A DNA stretch of 55,953 nt from an uncultured Chthonomonadales bacterium. GTDB lineage: Bacteria; Armatimonadota; Chthonomonadetes; Chthonomonadales; CAJBBX01. The position numbers and the translations under genes are program-made. Position 1 is the first letter of the stretch. Every line of letters starts with the position of its first letter. The notes under the pieces were generated by a model. That model did not search any database, was not told the DNA's origin, and was given only the letters and a program-made list of their open reading frames with translations. Of the stretch, positions 8,453 through 17,173 are shown piece after piece. The DNA lies in NCBI GenBank assembly GCA_938005745.1, contig CALLMM010000017.1:1-55953 (forward strand). The letters are read 5' to 3'.

Positions 8453-8733
8453 GAGGCGGTTCCTTCCGTATGTACAGCGTCGGCAAGGCGGGGGCGCGTT
8501 GCCGGGGAACAAATCGGCGGGGAGGCTCTCCCCCGCCGTTATCATGTGCAGTATACCAGAGAGTACGCAGATTGGAAAGAGATAGTTTCCCCTGTAAAGA
8601 CCGGCGCGGAGGGCTTCCGGAAGGGAATGGAAAGGGCGGTCTTCTGGAAGACGTAGAGGAGGCGCCCTGTGAAAATATCTGCGTTTCGTTGTCACATTTC
8701 CGTCATTTTCAGCGTCTTATGGTATGAACGCGA
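8453..8733. promoter_or_regulatory. Divergent intergenic region, arc operon / ECF sigma factor
   Basis: This gap separates the proteasome operon from the divergent sigma factor and must hold both promoters. On the minus strand the arc Shine–Dalgarno GGAAGG is visible about 9 nt before the ATG at 8452. On the plus strand a TGAAA-N16-GTCA pair (8670–8694) is the best ECF-like candidate. No consensus sigma-70 promoter was found for arc. Confidence 0.35.
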
Positions 8734-9417
8734 ATGGACGAGCGCCTGCTGTCTGTAGAAAGTATCCGAAAGGAGAGCCTGCGCGTGGCGGACCTGCTCA
8801 GTCTACGAATCTGGAGGAACGACGCCCGGACTGCCGCATCCGACACATCGGAGCGCAGCGAGTCGGTCCAGTTTGAGACGCTGGTAGAGACTCACTACCG
8901 GCGGGTCTACAATCTCGTCTACCGGATGGTCAACAACGACGCCGACGCCGCCGACCTGACGCAGGAGGTCTTCATTCGCATCTACAGCGCGCTGCCCCGT
9001 CTGCGCGCCGAGGGCGCGCAGAACGCCTGGATACGCCGCATCGCCACCAACGTCTGTCTGGACTACCTGCGCCGACGTCGCAACGCGCCGCCCGTCGCCT
9101 CGCTGGATGTCTCCCATGCCCCTGAGTTTGACGGACCCCAGGCCTGGGATGTCCCCGACCCCTCCGGCGAACCGGATCGTCTGCTAGCGTCGCAGGAGCG
9201 GATGGAGCTTCTGCACAGCGCCATCCAGTCGCTTCCGGACGACTACCGCACGGTACTGGTGCTCCACCATATCGAAGAGATGCGCGTGGAGGAGATCGCC
9301 GAGACGCTGGAGATTCCGCCGGGAACCATCAAGTCGCGCCTCAGCCGCGCCCGCAGCGCCCTCAAACGCAAGCTCTCTCCCTACTTCACGCCGGACCACG
9401 CCGCCTCCTCCGACTGA
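8734..9417 (+). CDS. ECF-type RNA polymerase sigma factor
   Basis: A 227-residue sigma-70 family protein of the extracytoplasmic-function class. Region 2 (about residues 48–115) contains VYNLVYRMVNNDADAADL and TQEVFIRIY; region 4 (about 160–215) contains LPDDYRTVLVLHHIEEM and PPGTIKSRLSRARSALKR. The extra ~45 N-terminal residues are poorly conserved, so the true start could be internal. It is divergent from the proteasome operon across a 281-bp gap, and no anti-sigma gene follows it. TGAAA at 8670–8674 followed 16 nt later by GTCA (8691–8694) resembles an ECF promoter and would fit autoregulation, but this is a weak call. Confidence 0.88.
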   Translation: MDERLLSVESIRKESLRVADLLSLRIWRNDARTAASDTSERSESVQFETLVETHYRRVYNLVYRMVNNDADAADLTQEVFIRIYSALPRLRAEGAQNAWIRRIATNVCLDYLRRRRNAPPVASLDVSHAPEFDGPQAWDVPDPSGEPDRLLASQERMELLHSAIQSLPDDYRTVLVLHHIEEMRVEEIAETLEIPPGTIKSRLSRARSALKRKLSPYFTPDHAASSD

Positions 9418-9495
9418 ACCGGCGCGCCCGCCCCGGCTGCCGCCCCTCCATTCTGTCGCCCTTCAAGAGCAAGACCTCCCTATCACACGCCTTCA

Positions 9496-9588
9496 TGACA
9501 TGTCAGATGTAAATAAATGACATAAATATTCCAAATCAATGACATTTATCACGGCATTTTTGACATAATTTTGCCATCATCTTGACAT
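9496..9588 (+). promoter_or_regulatory. Five TGACAT direct repeats phased at 21–22 bp (operator array)
   Basis: TGACAT begins at 9496, 9518, 9540, 9561 and 9583, so the spacings are 22, 22, 21 and 22 bp, about two helical turns each. All sites therefore face the same side of the DNA. The stretch is AT-rich against a GC-rich background. The fifth copy overlaps the -35 hexamer of the promoter at 9582–9610. Phased direct repeats are a known operator style for DeoR-family repressors, and the next gene encodes one, so autoregulation of the deoR-glmS unit is the natural reading. The first copy extends to a perfect palindrome, TGACATGTCA (9496–9505). Confidence 0.75.
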
Positions 9589-9610
9589 AAAACCCGCGAG
9601 ACTGTATACT
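9582..9610 (+). promoter_or_regulatory. Sigma-70 promoter of the deoR-glmS unit
   Basis: TTGACA (9582–9587) and TATACT (9605–9610) are separated by exactly 17 bp. This is a near-consensus housekeeping promoter, with one mismatch in the -10. Transcription should start near 9617. Such a strong promoter overlapped by an operator array is a usual design for a repressed gene. Confidence 0.85.
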
Positions 9611-9620
9611 TGCCTCATAC

Positions 9621-9630
9621 GAACCGGTTC
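9621..9630. promoter_or_regulatory. Perfect palindrome GAACCGGTTC in the 5' leader
   Basis: A 10-bp perfect palindrome lies just downstream of the likely transcription start and directly before the AAAGGAG Shine–Dalgarno (9631–9637) of the DeoR gene. Its central CG and AACCGGTT core resemble LacI-family operators, so it may be a second repressor site. A single 10-bp palindrome could also be chance. Confidence 0.35.
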
Positions 9631-9650
9631 AAAGGAGACGGCAGACAGGC

Positions 9651-10496
9651 ATGGATCAGGCGGCGGCACGAAGAATGCGCCTTCTGGAGATTCTGCGCGA
9701 TGAGAGCGGCGGCAGGGAGATCGGCGCGCTCGCTGAGATGTTTCAGGTGGATGAGCGCACCGTGCGCCGGGACGTCGAACACCTGCAGGAGCTTCTGATG
9801 GGCGTGCAGGGCATTGAGATGCGGCGGGGCACGGTGCTGCCCAACCGCACCGGCTTCTCCGCCGGATACTTCGCCGATCAACTGGGACTGGAACCCGCCG
9901 CCAAACGCGCCATCGCGCAGGCGGTCGTCAACAGCCTGAGCGATAACCTGGCGATCGCTCTGACCGCCGGCAGCACGACCTACGCCGTCGCGCAGGAGAT
10001 CCGAAGGGCGGCGGTTCAGCTGGAGCGTCCCCGCAACCTGATCGCCTTCACCAACAGCCTTCCCGCATTGCTGGAGTTTATCGCCGCCGGCATCTCGACC
10101 GGCATTCTCGGCGAGGTCTACAACGCTGACGACTGTGCGTTCCACTCGCACGAGTTTCACAGCGCATTTCAGCCCAACATCGCGATCGTCGGAGCTAGCG
10201 GGATCGTGGCGGCTCCCGCCTCCGGAACCCTCGATCTCTTCTCCCATCGCGCTGAGGAAGCCGCCTTCCTCAAGCAGCTTCTCAAACCTGTTCCGGAGAT
10301 CTTTATCGCCGCCGACGCCGCCAAGATCGGACGCCGTCATCCCTGGTCGTTCAGCAGCGGGGGCGTTCTGACAGGCAAGCGCGTGCGGCTGTTCACCAGC
10401 GCGCTTACCCCCGAACAGCGGGAGCCTCTGCAGATGCTGACAGCGCAGTCCAGCCGCACCGACGCCCGCTTTACCTTTGAAGAGGTTACGTCCTGA
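9651..10496 (+). CDS. DeoR-family transcriptional regulator
   Basis: A 281-residue protein with an N-terminal helix-turn-helix (about residues 8–60; EIGALAEMFQVDERTVRRDV is the typical DeoR HTH) and a C-terminal sugar-phosphate sensor domain of the DeoR type (LTAGSTTYAVAQEI near 103–116, then NLIAFTNSLPAL). Family members usually repress sugar metabolism genes and respond to a phosphosugar. It is 21 nt upstream of glmS and co-transcribed with it from 9582, so an amino-sugar phosphate such as GlcN-6-P is a reasonable effector (inference). It probably binds the TGACAT array upstream of its own gene. Shine–Dalgarno AAAGGAG lies rather far (13 nt) from the ATG. Confidence 0.85.
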   Translation: MDQAAARRMRLLEILRDESGGREIGALAEMFQVDERTVRRDVEHLQELLMGVQGIEMRRGTVLPNRTGFSAGYFADQLGLEPAAKRAIAQAVVNSLSDNLAIALTAGSTTYAVAQEIRRAAVQLERPRNLIAFTNSLPALLEFIAAGISTGILGEVYNADDCAFHSHEFHSAFQPNIAIVGASGIVAAPASGTLDLFSHRAEEAAFLKQLLKPVPEIFIAADAAKIGRRHPWSFSSGGVLTGKRVRLFTSALTPEQREPLQMLTAQSSRTDARFTFEEVTS

Positions 10497-10517
10497 CATC
10501 GTCAGCAGGAGAAAGCC

Positions 10518-12356
10518 ATGTGTGGAATCACCGGTTATGTCGGAAGTCGTCCCGCGGTTGAGACCGCCATTCGAAATCTGAAGCGTCTGGAGTATCGCGG
10601 CTACGATTCGGCAGGCGTCGCCTATCCCGCCCCCGCCGGGGTCCGCATTGTCAAGGCGGCGGGCAAGATCGCGCAGCTGGAGGCGAGCGTACAGGATCAG
10701 CCGATGGAGGCGCAGGTCGCCATCGCGCATACCCGCTGGGCGACGCACGGAAGCCCCAGCCAAGCCAACGCGCACCCGCACCCGGACTGCCGGGGAGACC
10801 TGGCGGTCGTGCACAACGGCATCATCGAAAACTACGCCGAACTGCGCGCCCGCCTGCGCGCAGCCGGGCATCAGTTCCAGTCCGAGACCGATACGGAGGC
10901 GCTGGCGCATCTGATCGAAGAGAGACTGCCGGAGGGCGAGCCGACCCCGCAGATATTTCTGGAGGCGGTGCGGCAGGCGCTGCGGGAGGTACGGGGATCG
11001 TATGCCATCGCCGTGATCTCGCGCTTTCTGGGCAATGCGGTGGTGGTCGCGCGCAAAGACTCCCCGCTGGTAATCGGTCTGGGAGAGGCGGAGAACTTTC
11101 TGGCGTCCGATATTCCGGCGGTCATGGCATACACGCGGCGCGTGCTGATCCTGGAAGACGGCGACTGCGCTCTGATCGAACCGGACCGCGTAACGATCTC
11201 CGGTCTGGACGGAAGACTGCGAACGCGCAACGCGCTGCATGTAGACTGGGACGATCAGGCGGCGGAGAAGGGCGGCTTCCCGCACTTCATGCTGAAGGAG
11301 ATCTATGAGGAGCCGCGCACCGTGCGGGATACGCTGCGAGGGCGGCTACTGGCGGACGACCGGGTAACGCTTCCGGATGTGGGATTTACGGCGGAGCAGT
11401 GGGCGCGCATCCGGCGGGTCAGCATCGTCGCCTGCGGCACCGCCTACCACGCCGGACTGGTCGGCAAGCGGCTTCTGGAGCAGCTTCTGCATCGTCCGGT
11501 CGAGGCGGCGGTCGCCTCGGAGTTTCGCTACAGCGACCCGCTGGTTGATCCGGAGACCCTCACCCTGCTGATCAGCCAGAGCGGAGAGACGGCGGACACG
11601 CTGGCTGCCATGCGCGAGGCGAAGCGCAGAGGGTCGCCCACGCTGGCGATCGTCAATGTGGTCGGAAGCACGCTGGCGCGCGAGGCGGACGCGGTCCTCT
11701 ATACGCAGGCGGGACCGGAGATCGGCGTCGCCTCCACCAAAGCCTATCTCGCGCAGTTGACCGCGCTCACGCTGCTGGCTCTCTATCTGGCGCAGAACGC
11801 CGGAATGCCGGAGGAGGATCGGCGCCGGTATGTCGCCGCGCTGCGCGCTCTGCCCGAGCAGATTGAAGCCTGTCTGTCTCTGAGCGAACGGATCGAGGCG
11901 ATAAGCGCGGAATTGGCGGCGATGAGCTGCTTCTTCTATTTGGGACGCGGCTACGACTACGCCACCGCGCACGAGGCGGCTCTGAAGCTGAAGGAGATCT
12001 CCTACATTCACGCGGAGGCGTATGCCGCCGGAGAGATGAAGCACGGACCGCTCGCGCTGATCGAGCCGGAAGTGGCGGTGATCGGTCTGTGCACGCAGCC
12101 CGCCACGCATGAGAAGATGGTCAGCAACCTGCAGGAGGTGAAGGCGCGGCAGGGAACGGTGCTGGCGCTGCTGCGCGAGGATGTGCCGGCTCCCGATACG
12201 GCGGACTACCTGATCCGAATCCCCGCCACGCTGGATGCGCTCTCCCCGATCCTGGCGATGGTTCCGCTGCAGCTTCTCGCCTACTACGTCGCCCGGCAGC
12301 GCGGCTGCCCGATTGACCAGCCGCGCAACCTCGCCAAGAGCGTAACGGTCGAGTAG
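10518..12356 (+). CDS. glmS: Glutamine--fructose-6-phosphate aminotransferase
   Basis: A 612-residue enzyme making glucosamine-6-phosphate from fructose-6-phosphate and glutamine, the entry step to peptidoglycan and lipopolysaccharide amino sugars. The protein begins Met-Cys-Gly-Ile-Thr-Gly-Tyr-Val-Gly; Cys2 becomes the N-terminal nucleophile of the glutaminase domain (about 1–240), which also shows AHTRWATHG and NGIIENY. Two SIS domains follow, with ACGTAYHAG and ISQSGETADT in the first and a C-terminal LAKSVTVE that carries the family Lys. Length is normal. AGGAG lies 6 nt before the ATG. No glmS ribozyme is seen in the short upstream gap, so control is likely through the DeoR protein. Confidence 0.97.
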   Translation: MCGITGYVGSRPAVETAIRNLKRLEYRGYDSAGVAYPAPAGVRIVKAAGKIAQLEASVQDQPMEAQVAIAHTRWATHGSPSQANAHPHPDCRGDLAVVHNGIIENYAELRARLRAAGHQFQSETDTEALAHLIEERLPEGEPTPQIFLEAVRQALREVRGSYAIAVISRFLGNAVVVARKDSPLVIGLGEAENFLASDIPAVMAYTRRVLILEDGDCALIEPDRVTISGLDGRLRTRNALHVDWDDQAAEKGGFPHFMLKEIYEEPRTVRDTLRGRLLADDRVTLPDVGFTAEQWARIRRVSIVACGTAYHAGLVGKRLLEQLLHRPVEAAVASEFRYSDPLVDPETLTLLISQSGETADTLAAMREAKRRGSPTLAIVNVVGSTLAREADAVLYTQAGPEIGVASTKAYLAQLTALTLLALYLAQNAGMPEEDRRRYVAALRALPEQIEACLSLSERIEAISAELAAMSCFFYLGRGYDYATAHEAALKLKEISYIHAEAYAAGEMKHGPLALIEPEVAVIGLCTQPATHEKMVSNLQEVKARQGTVLALLREDVPAPDTADYLIRIPATLDALSPILAMVPLQLLAYYVARQRGCPIDQPRNLAKSVTVE

Positions 12357-12385
12357 ATTCGCGAAGATCGCTTTTCGTTCGTCTG

Positions 12386-12414
12386 CGGGCAGGAACTCTC
12401 TCCTGCCCGTTTTT
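12386..12414 (+). terminator. Rho-independent terminator after glmS
   Basis: A 9-bp perfect stem (CGGGCAGGA 12386–12394 with TCCTGCCCG 12401–12409), a 6-nt loop and five T residues (12410–12414). It closes the deoR-glmS unit. Confidence 0.9.
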
Positions 12415-12436
12415 CTGTCCCTGCCGGGCGTCAAGG

Positions 12437-12442
12437 TATAAT
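12437..12442 (+). promoter_or_regulatory. -10 element of hemL
   Basis: TATAAT lies 26 nt before the hemL ATG and just after the glmS terminator. The expected -35 position (12414–12419, TCTGTC) matches consensus poorly, so only the -10 is firmly visible. Confidence 0.6.
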
Positions 12443-12468
12443 AGCGATAACCTTTGAGAGAGGGCGCC

Positions 12469-13761
12469 ATGAAGACGGAACGTTCACAGGCTCTCTTCGA
12501 GCAGGCGCAGGAGTGGATTCCAGGCGGGGTCAACTCGCCGGTACGCGCATTTCGCGCCGTGCAGGGAACGCCGCGTTTTATCGCGCATGGCGAGGGAGCC
12601 TATCTGCAGGATGTTGACGGCAACCGTTATCTGGACTGTGTGGGAAGCTGGGGACCGCTGCTGTTCGGACACAATCCTCCCGCCATTCGTCAGGCTCTGA
12701 TGGCGCAGCTGGAGCATGGAACCACCTTCGGCGCGCCGACCGAACTGGAAGTCCAGCTGGCGCGGGCGATCTGCCGCGCGGTTCCCTCCTGCGAACAGGT
12801 ACGGCTGGTCTCCAGCGGAACGGAAGCCGCCATGAGCGCGGTCCGGCTGGCGCGGGGATACACAGGGCGCGCAAAAGTGGTGAAGTTCGAAGGCTGTTAT
12901 CACGGACACGCCGACTGCCTGCTGGCGCGCGCGGGTTCCGGCGTGGCGACCTTTGGACTGCCGGACAGCGCGGGCGTGCCCCCGAACCTCACCGCCGACA
13001 CCCTCACCCTGCGCTACAACGATCCGCAGTCCCTGCAACGTCTCTTCTCGCAGATGGGTGAAGAGATCGCCTGCGTGATCGTGGAGCCGGTCGCGGGAAA
13101 TATGGGCTGCGTGCCGCCCTTACCCGGCTTTCTGGAGCAGATGCGCTCCCTGACACAGAAGTACGGCGCAGTTCTGATCTTCGATGAGGTGATGACCGGC
13201 TTCCGGCTGGCGCTGGGCGGCGCGCAGGAGCTGTATGGCGTTACCCCCGACCTGACCATTCTCGGCAAGGTGATCGGCGGCGGTCTGCCGCTGGCTGCCT
13301 ACGGCGGAAGACGCGACATCATGGCATATGTCGCCCCGCTCGGTCCGGTCTATCAGGCGGGCACCCTCTCCGGCAATCCGATGGCGGTCGCCGCCGGTCT
13401 GGCGGCGCTGCGTCTGATCGAAGAGGACCCCTCCATCTACGCTCGGCTGAAGGCGCGCGGGGAGCAGGCGGCGCGCGGCTTGCGCGAAGCGGTTCTCGAC
13501 ACCGGCGTTCCGGCAACCGTTCAGCAGATCGGCTCGATGCTGACCCTCTTCTTTACGGATCGTCCCGTCACCGACTACGCCTCGGCAAAGTCGTGCGATA
13601 CGAACCGGTTCGCGCGCTGGTTTCACGGGATGCTGGCGCGCGGCGTCTACTGGGCGCCCTCTCAGTTTGAGTCGGTCTTTCTCTCCAGCGCGATGACCGA
13701 CGCCGACATCTACCTGCTGGTGCAGGCGGCGCGCGCCTCGCTGAAGGAGCTGGAGAGCTGA
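12469..13761 (+). CDS. hemL: Glutamate-1-semialdehyde 2,1-aminomutase
   Basis: A 430-residue PLP enzyme that converts glutamate-1-semialdehyde to 5-aminolevulinate in the C5 heme pathway. The N-terminal IPGGVNSPVRAF (residues 17–28), SSGTEAAMSAVRLARG, FEGCYHGHAD and VEPVAGNMG are hallmark blocks. The PLP lysine is Lys267 in LGKVIGGGLPLAAYGG. Length is as expected. The frame is open to a TTG at 12454, but the ATG at 12469 is preferred because AGAGAGG lies about 6 nt before it and the protein then begins at the normal N-terminus. It appears to be transcribed alone. Confidence 0.96.
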   Translation: MKTERSQALFEQAQEWIPGGVNSPVRAFRAVQGTPRFIAHGEGAYLQDVDGNRYLDCVGSWGPLLFGHNPPAIRQALMAQLEHGTTFGAPTELEVQLARAICRAVPSCEQVRLVSSGTEAAMSAVRLARGYTGRAKVVKFEGCYHGHADCLLARAGSGVATFGLPDSAGVPPNLTADTLTLRYNDPQSLQRLFSQMGEEIACVIVEPVAGNMGCVPPLPGFLEQMRSLTQKYGAVLIFDEVMTGFRLALGGAQELYGVTPDLTILGKVIGGGLPLAAYGGRRDIMAYVAPLGPVYQAGTLSGNPMAVAAGLAALRLIEEDPSIYARLKARGEQAARGLREAVLDTGVPATVQQIGSMLTLFFTDRPVTDYASAKSCDTNRFARWFHGMLARGVYWAPSQFESVFLSSAMTDADIYLLVQAARASLKELES

Positions 13762-13819
13762 TATGGGTATCGGGGATCGGGGATCGGCGCAGCCCGCGCA
13801 TCCATTCGCAGGACAGTGT

Positions 13820-13907
13820 GAGATTGCTTCGGTCGCTCACGCTCCCTCACAATGACAAATTGGGGACGCTGTACCATTCCAGTTACGCGCCTCCCTCGCA
13901 AGGACGA
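13820..13907. repeat. Dispersed intergenic repeat (single, partly duplicated copy)
   Basis: The stretch from 13820 reads GAGATTGCTTCGGTCG followed by CTCACAATGACA, and a second partial copy with CTCCCTCGCAAGGACGA ends near 13907. The same element recurs near 20.2, 37.1 and 55.8 kb, always between genes. It fills most of the gap between hemL and the next gene. Confidence 0.7.
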
Positions 13908-13974
13908 ACTAGCAGATACTACCAGTGCAGTTATGAGTGATAGGGAGCACAGTTGATCATAACAGGGTACAGAT

Positions 13975-15657
13975 ATGGAGATTGAATCGCGCAACGCTGC
14001 CATGCATAACACCCCTCTCTCAGAGCGACTGCCTGCGCTGATCACCCTCTTTCAGGCAGACTACGGCGCGCTGGATCGCCTTCACTCCGCCCCCTTCTCT
14101 CCACGTCGCCGGGAGCGTCTCTGCGCGCTCTTTTCGGAGTGGGAGGCGGCGCTGGAAGAGATGCCCTTCGAATCGCTGTCGCGCAGCGATCAACTGGACT
14201 GGCTGCTGCTGAAGAACTTTCTGCTCAATGAACGGCGTCTGCTGGCGCGAGAGGAGCGGCAGTGGGAGGAGATGGAGCCGCTGCTGCCCTTCGCGCTCCC
14301 GCTGATCTCGCTGGAGGAGGATCGCCGACAGTGGAAGGATGTGAACGGCAGAGAGGCGGCAGAGAAGCTGGAGGAGGCGCGAAAACGCCTGGAGGCGACC
14401 CGTAAGTCGCTGCAAGAGGCTCCTGATCCGGCGCGCCCAGCCGTCGCCTTCCGCGCCGCGAAGTCGCTCGAAAAGACCCTCGCCATGCTGGAGAACTGGC
14501 GCAATTTCTATCACGGGTACGATCCTCTCTTCACCTGGTGGACGGACCGACCCTATCAGTCCCTGAAGACGGCGGCGCAGGCATATGGCGCGTTTCTGCG
14601 CGAGAAGATCGCACATGCGGAAGACGGGGACGCCATCATCGGCGACCCCATCGGGCGCGACGACCTGATCATCGAGCTGCAGCGCGCCCTGATTCCCTAC
14701 TCTCCCGAAGAGTTGATCGCCATCGCCTGCAAGGAGGGAGAGTGGTGCCTGCGAGAGCTGCGACGGGCGTCGCGAAAGATGGGCTGTGGCGATGACTGGC
14801 GGCGTGCGCTGGAGAGGGTCAAAGAGAGCCATGAGCCGCCGGGAGGTCAGCCCCGCCTGATCCGGGAACTGGCGCAGGAGGCGATACGCTATGTGGAGGA
14901 GCGCGATCTGGTTACGGTTCCACCGCTGGCGCGCGAGGGCTGGCGCATGGAGATGATGTCGGCAGAGCGGCAGAAGGTCAACCCCTTCTTTCTGGGAGGC
15001 GAGACAATCATCGTCTCATATCCGACCTCTGAGATGGAGCACGATCAGAAGCGGATGAGCCTGCGGGGCAACAACCGCCATTTCGCCCGCGCCACCGTCC
15101 ATCACGAGCTGATCCCCGGTCACTACCTGCAGTCGTTCTCTCAGGAGCGTTACCGCCCCTACCGCCGCCTCTTCTACACACCGTTCTGGACGGAGGGATG
15201 GACGCTGCACTGGGAGATGCTGCTTTGGGAAATGGGCTTCGCGCAGTCGCCGGAAGACCGGATCGGCATGCTCTTCTGGCGGCTGCACCGATGCGCCCGC
15301 GTGCAGTTCTCGCTCGGCTTTCATCTGGGGCGGATGACCCCGCAGGAGTGCGTCGAGATGCTGGTGAACGAGGTCGGGCATGAGCGCGAGAACGCGCTGG
15401 GCGAGGTGCGCCGCTCCTTCGGCGGCGACTACGATCCGCTCTACCAGTGCGCCTACCTGATCGGCGGGCTGCAGGTGCATGCGCTCTACCGTGAGATGGT
15501 CGCCTCCGGAAGAATGACGGACCGGCAGTTCCACGATGCGGTCATGCAGGAGAACTGTATGCCGATTCCCCTGCTGCGCGATCTGCTGACGGAGCGTCCG
15601 TTCACCCGGGAACTCACGCCGGAGTGGCGGTTCTACCCGCTCCCTTCCGCGAAATAG
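13975..15657 (+). CDS. DUF885-family putative metallopeptidase
   Basis: A 560-residue, mostly helical protein of the DUF885 family. The C-terminal third has HHELIPGHYLQ, an H-E-x-x-P-G-H motif like the zinc-binding site of M32-related carboxypeptidases, followed by TPFWTEGWTLHWE, whose Glu residues could complete metal binding, and a late NEVGHERENA segment. The N-terminal half (about 20–180) is a charged helical bundle. No signal peptide is seen, so it should be cytoplasmic. The start at 13975 has AGGG 7 nt upstream; an internal ATG at 14002 is the alternative. The actual substrate is unknown. Confidence 0.8.
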   Translation: MEIESRNAAMHNTPLSERLPALITLFQADYGALDRLHSAPFSPRRRERLCALFSEWEAALEEMPFESLSRSDQLDWLLLKNFLLNERRLLAREERQWEEMEPLLPFALPLISLEEDRRQWKDVNGREAAEKLEEARKRLEATRKSLQEAPDPARPAVAFRAAKSLEKTLAMLENWRNFYHGYDPLFTWWTDRPYQSLKTAAQAYGAFLREKIAHAEDGDAIIGDPIGRDDLIIELQRALIPYSPEELIAIACKEGEWCLRELRRASRKMGCGDDWRRALERVKESHEPPGGQPRLIRELAQEAIRYVEERDLVTVPPLAREGWRMEMMSAERQKVNPFFLGGETIIVSYPTSEMEHDQKRMSLRGNNRHFARATVHHELIPGHYLQSFSQERYRPYRRLFYTPFWTEGWTLHWEMLLWEMGFAQSPEDRIGMLFWRLHRCARVQFSLGFHLGRMTPQECVEMLVNEVGHERENALGEVRRSFGGDYDPLYQCAYLIGGLQVHALYREMVASGRMTDRQFHDAVMQENCMPIPLLRDLLTERPFTRELTPEWRFYPLPSAK

Positions 15658-15693
15658 CCGCCCGGCGTCCCGCTCCGGTTTTCCATTTTCGAG

Positions 15694-15699
15694 TATAAT
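15694..15699 (+). promoter_or_regulatory. -10 element of proS
   Basis: TATAAT, 34 nt before the proS start codon and 37 nt after the preceding stop. The -35 region is not recognisable. The context A/G-G/A-TATAATAGC is shared with the hemL -10. Confidence 0.5.
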
Positions 15700-15732
15700 A
15701 GCCTGCTAACAGGAATTGAAGGAGAGAACCCG

Positions 15733-17172
15733 TTGCCCAAAGAGGGAATCACGACCCGCGCGCAGGACTACGCGCAGTGGTATCTGGACATTGTCGAAAA
15801 GGCGGATATGGCGGACTACTCCCCGGTTCGCGGCTGTATGGTCATCAAGCCGCTGGGTTATGCGCTGTGGGAGAACATCCAGCGCGAACTGGATCGGCGC
15901 ATCAAGGAGACCGGTCACCAGAACGCCTACTTTCCGCTCTTTATCCCGATGAGCTTTCTGACGAAGGAGGCGGAGCATGTTGAGGGCTTTGCGCCGGAGG
16001 TGGCGATTGTAACGAAGGGAGGCGGCGAAGACCTCGCGGAGCCGCTGGTCGTGCGCCCCACCTCTGAGGCGATCATCGGGCACAGCTTCGCTCGATGGGT
16101 GCACTCCTGGCGCGACCTGCCCCTGCTCATCAATCAGTGGGCGAACGTGGTGCGCTGGGAGATGCGGACGCGACCCTTTCTGCGAACGACCGAATTCCTC
16201 TGGCAGGAGGGACATACCGTCCACGCCACCGAGGCGGAGGCGGAAGAGGAGACGTTGAAGATCCTGCACGAGGTCTATGCGGACTTTGTCGAGAAGGAGA
16301 TGGCGCTGCCGGTGCTTCGCGGGCGCAAGACAGACCGGGAGAAGTTTGCCGGCGCGCTGCGAACCTATGCCATCGAAGCGATGATGCAGGACGGGCGCGC
16401 CCTGCAGGCGGGAACCTCGCACAATCTCGGGCAGAACTTTGCGAAGGCGTTCGACATCAAGTACACCACCGCCGATAACCGCGAAGAGTACGGCTGGACC
16501 ACCTCCTGGGGCGTCTCCACCCGTCTGATCGGCGCGCTCATTATGGCGCACTCCGACGATGAGGGGCTGATCGCGCCCCCGCGTCTGGCTCCGGTGCAGG
16601 TCGTCATCGTCCCCATCTACAGGAGCGACGCCGAACGCGCCCTCGTCATGGAGGCGGTGGATCGGCTGACGCGCGAATGGAGCGGTCGTTTCCGGCTGAA
16701 GGTAGACGACCGTCCGCAGCTCACGCCCGGCTTCAAATACAACGAATGGGAGGTGAAGGGCGTTCCTCTGCGGGTGGAGGTGGGACCGCGCGATGTAACG
16801 CAGGGAACGGCGGCGGTGGCGCGCCGGGATGTTCCGGGAAAAGCCGGAAAGGCGTTCGTGCCGCAGGCGGGTCTGGCGGACCATCTCGCTGCGCTGCTGG
16901 AGGAGATACAGCGATCGCTCTATGAACGCGCGCTGCGGTTTCGCGAGGAGCATACGCGGGAGGTCAGCAGCTACGACGAACTGAAAGAGGCGATCGAGAC
17001 CGGTTTCGCCCGCGCCTACTGGGACGGCAGCGACGCGGACGAGGGGCTGATTCAACATGAGACCCGCGCCACCATTCGCGTGATTCCGCTGGAGCAGCCG
17101 GAAAAGGCGGGACGATGCGTGCTGACCGGGCGCGAGACCACACAGCAGGTGATCTTCGCGAGGGCGTACTGA
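15733..17172 (+). CDS. proS: Prolyl-tRNA synthetase (short, archaeal/eukaryotic type)
   Basis: A 479-residue class II synthetase that charges tRNA-Pro. Motif 1 region is near WENIQRELD, motif 2 near VVRWEMRTRPFLRTTEFLWQEGHT, and motif 3 near GVSTRLIGALIMAHSDDEG. It lacks the ~180-residue editing insertion of the long bacterial ProS and has the C-terminal extension ending in Ala-Tyr, so it belongs to the ProS-3 type. The start is a TTG at 15733: AGGAG lies upstream at about 15719 and the next in-frame residues match the family N-terminus (PKEGITTRAQDYAQWY). The GNAT gene follows with only 1 nt between stop and start. Confidence 0.95.
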   Translation: MPKEGITTRAQDYAQWYLDIVEKADMADYSPVRGCMVIKPLGYALWENIQRELDRRIKETGHQNAYFPLFIPMSFLTKEAEHVEGFAPEVAIVTKGGGEDLAEPLVVRPTSEAIIGHSFARWVHSWRDLPLLINQWANVVRWEMRTRPFLRTTEFLWQEGHTVHATEAEAEEETLKILHEVYADFVEKEMALPVLRGRKTDREKFAGALRTYAIEAMMQDGRALQAGTSHNLGQNFAKAFDIKYTTADNREEYGWTTSWGVSTRLIGALIMAHSDDEGLIAPPRLAPVQVVIVPIYRSDAERALVMEAVDRLTREWSGRFRLKVDDRPQLTPGFKYNEWEVKGVPLRVEVGPRDVTQGTAAVARRDVPGKAGKAFVPQAGLADHLAALLEEIQRSLYERALRFREEHTREVSSYDELKEAIETGFARAYWDGSDADEGLIQHETRATIRVIPLEQPEKAGRCVLTGRETTQQVIFARAY

Positions 17173-17173
17173 G

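Noticed and set aside
8453..8695. 81-codon N-terminal extension of ARC
   Set aside because: No family similarity and no ribosome binding site, whereas GGAAGG precedes the ATG at 8452.
9615..11285. 556-codon open frame on the minus strand across deoR and glmS
   Set aside because: The plus strand encodes two clear proteins with promoter and Shine–Dalgarno sites. The antisense frame has no domain character.
13608..13621. Second copy of the GAACCGGTTC palindrome, inside hemL
   Set aside because: It is within conserved coding sequence and far from any promoter, so it is more likely chance.
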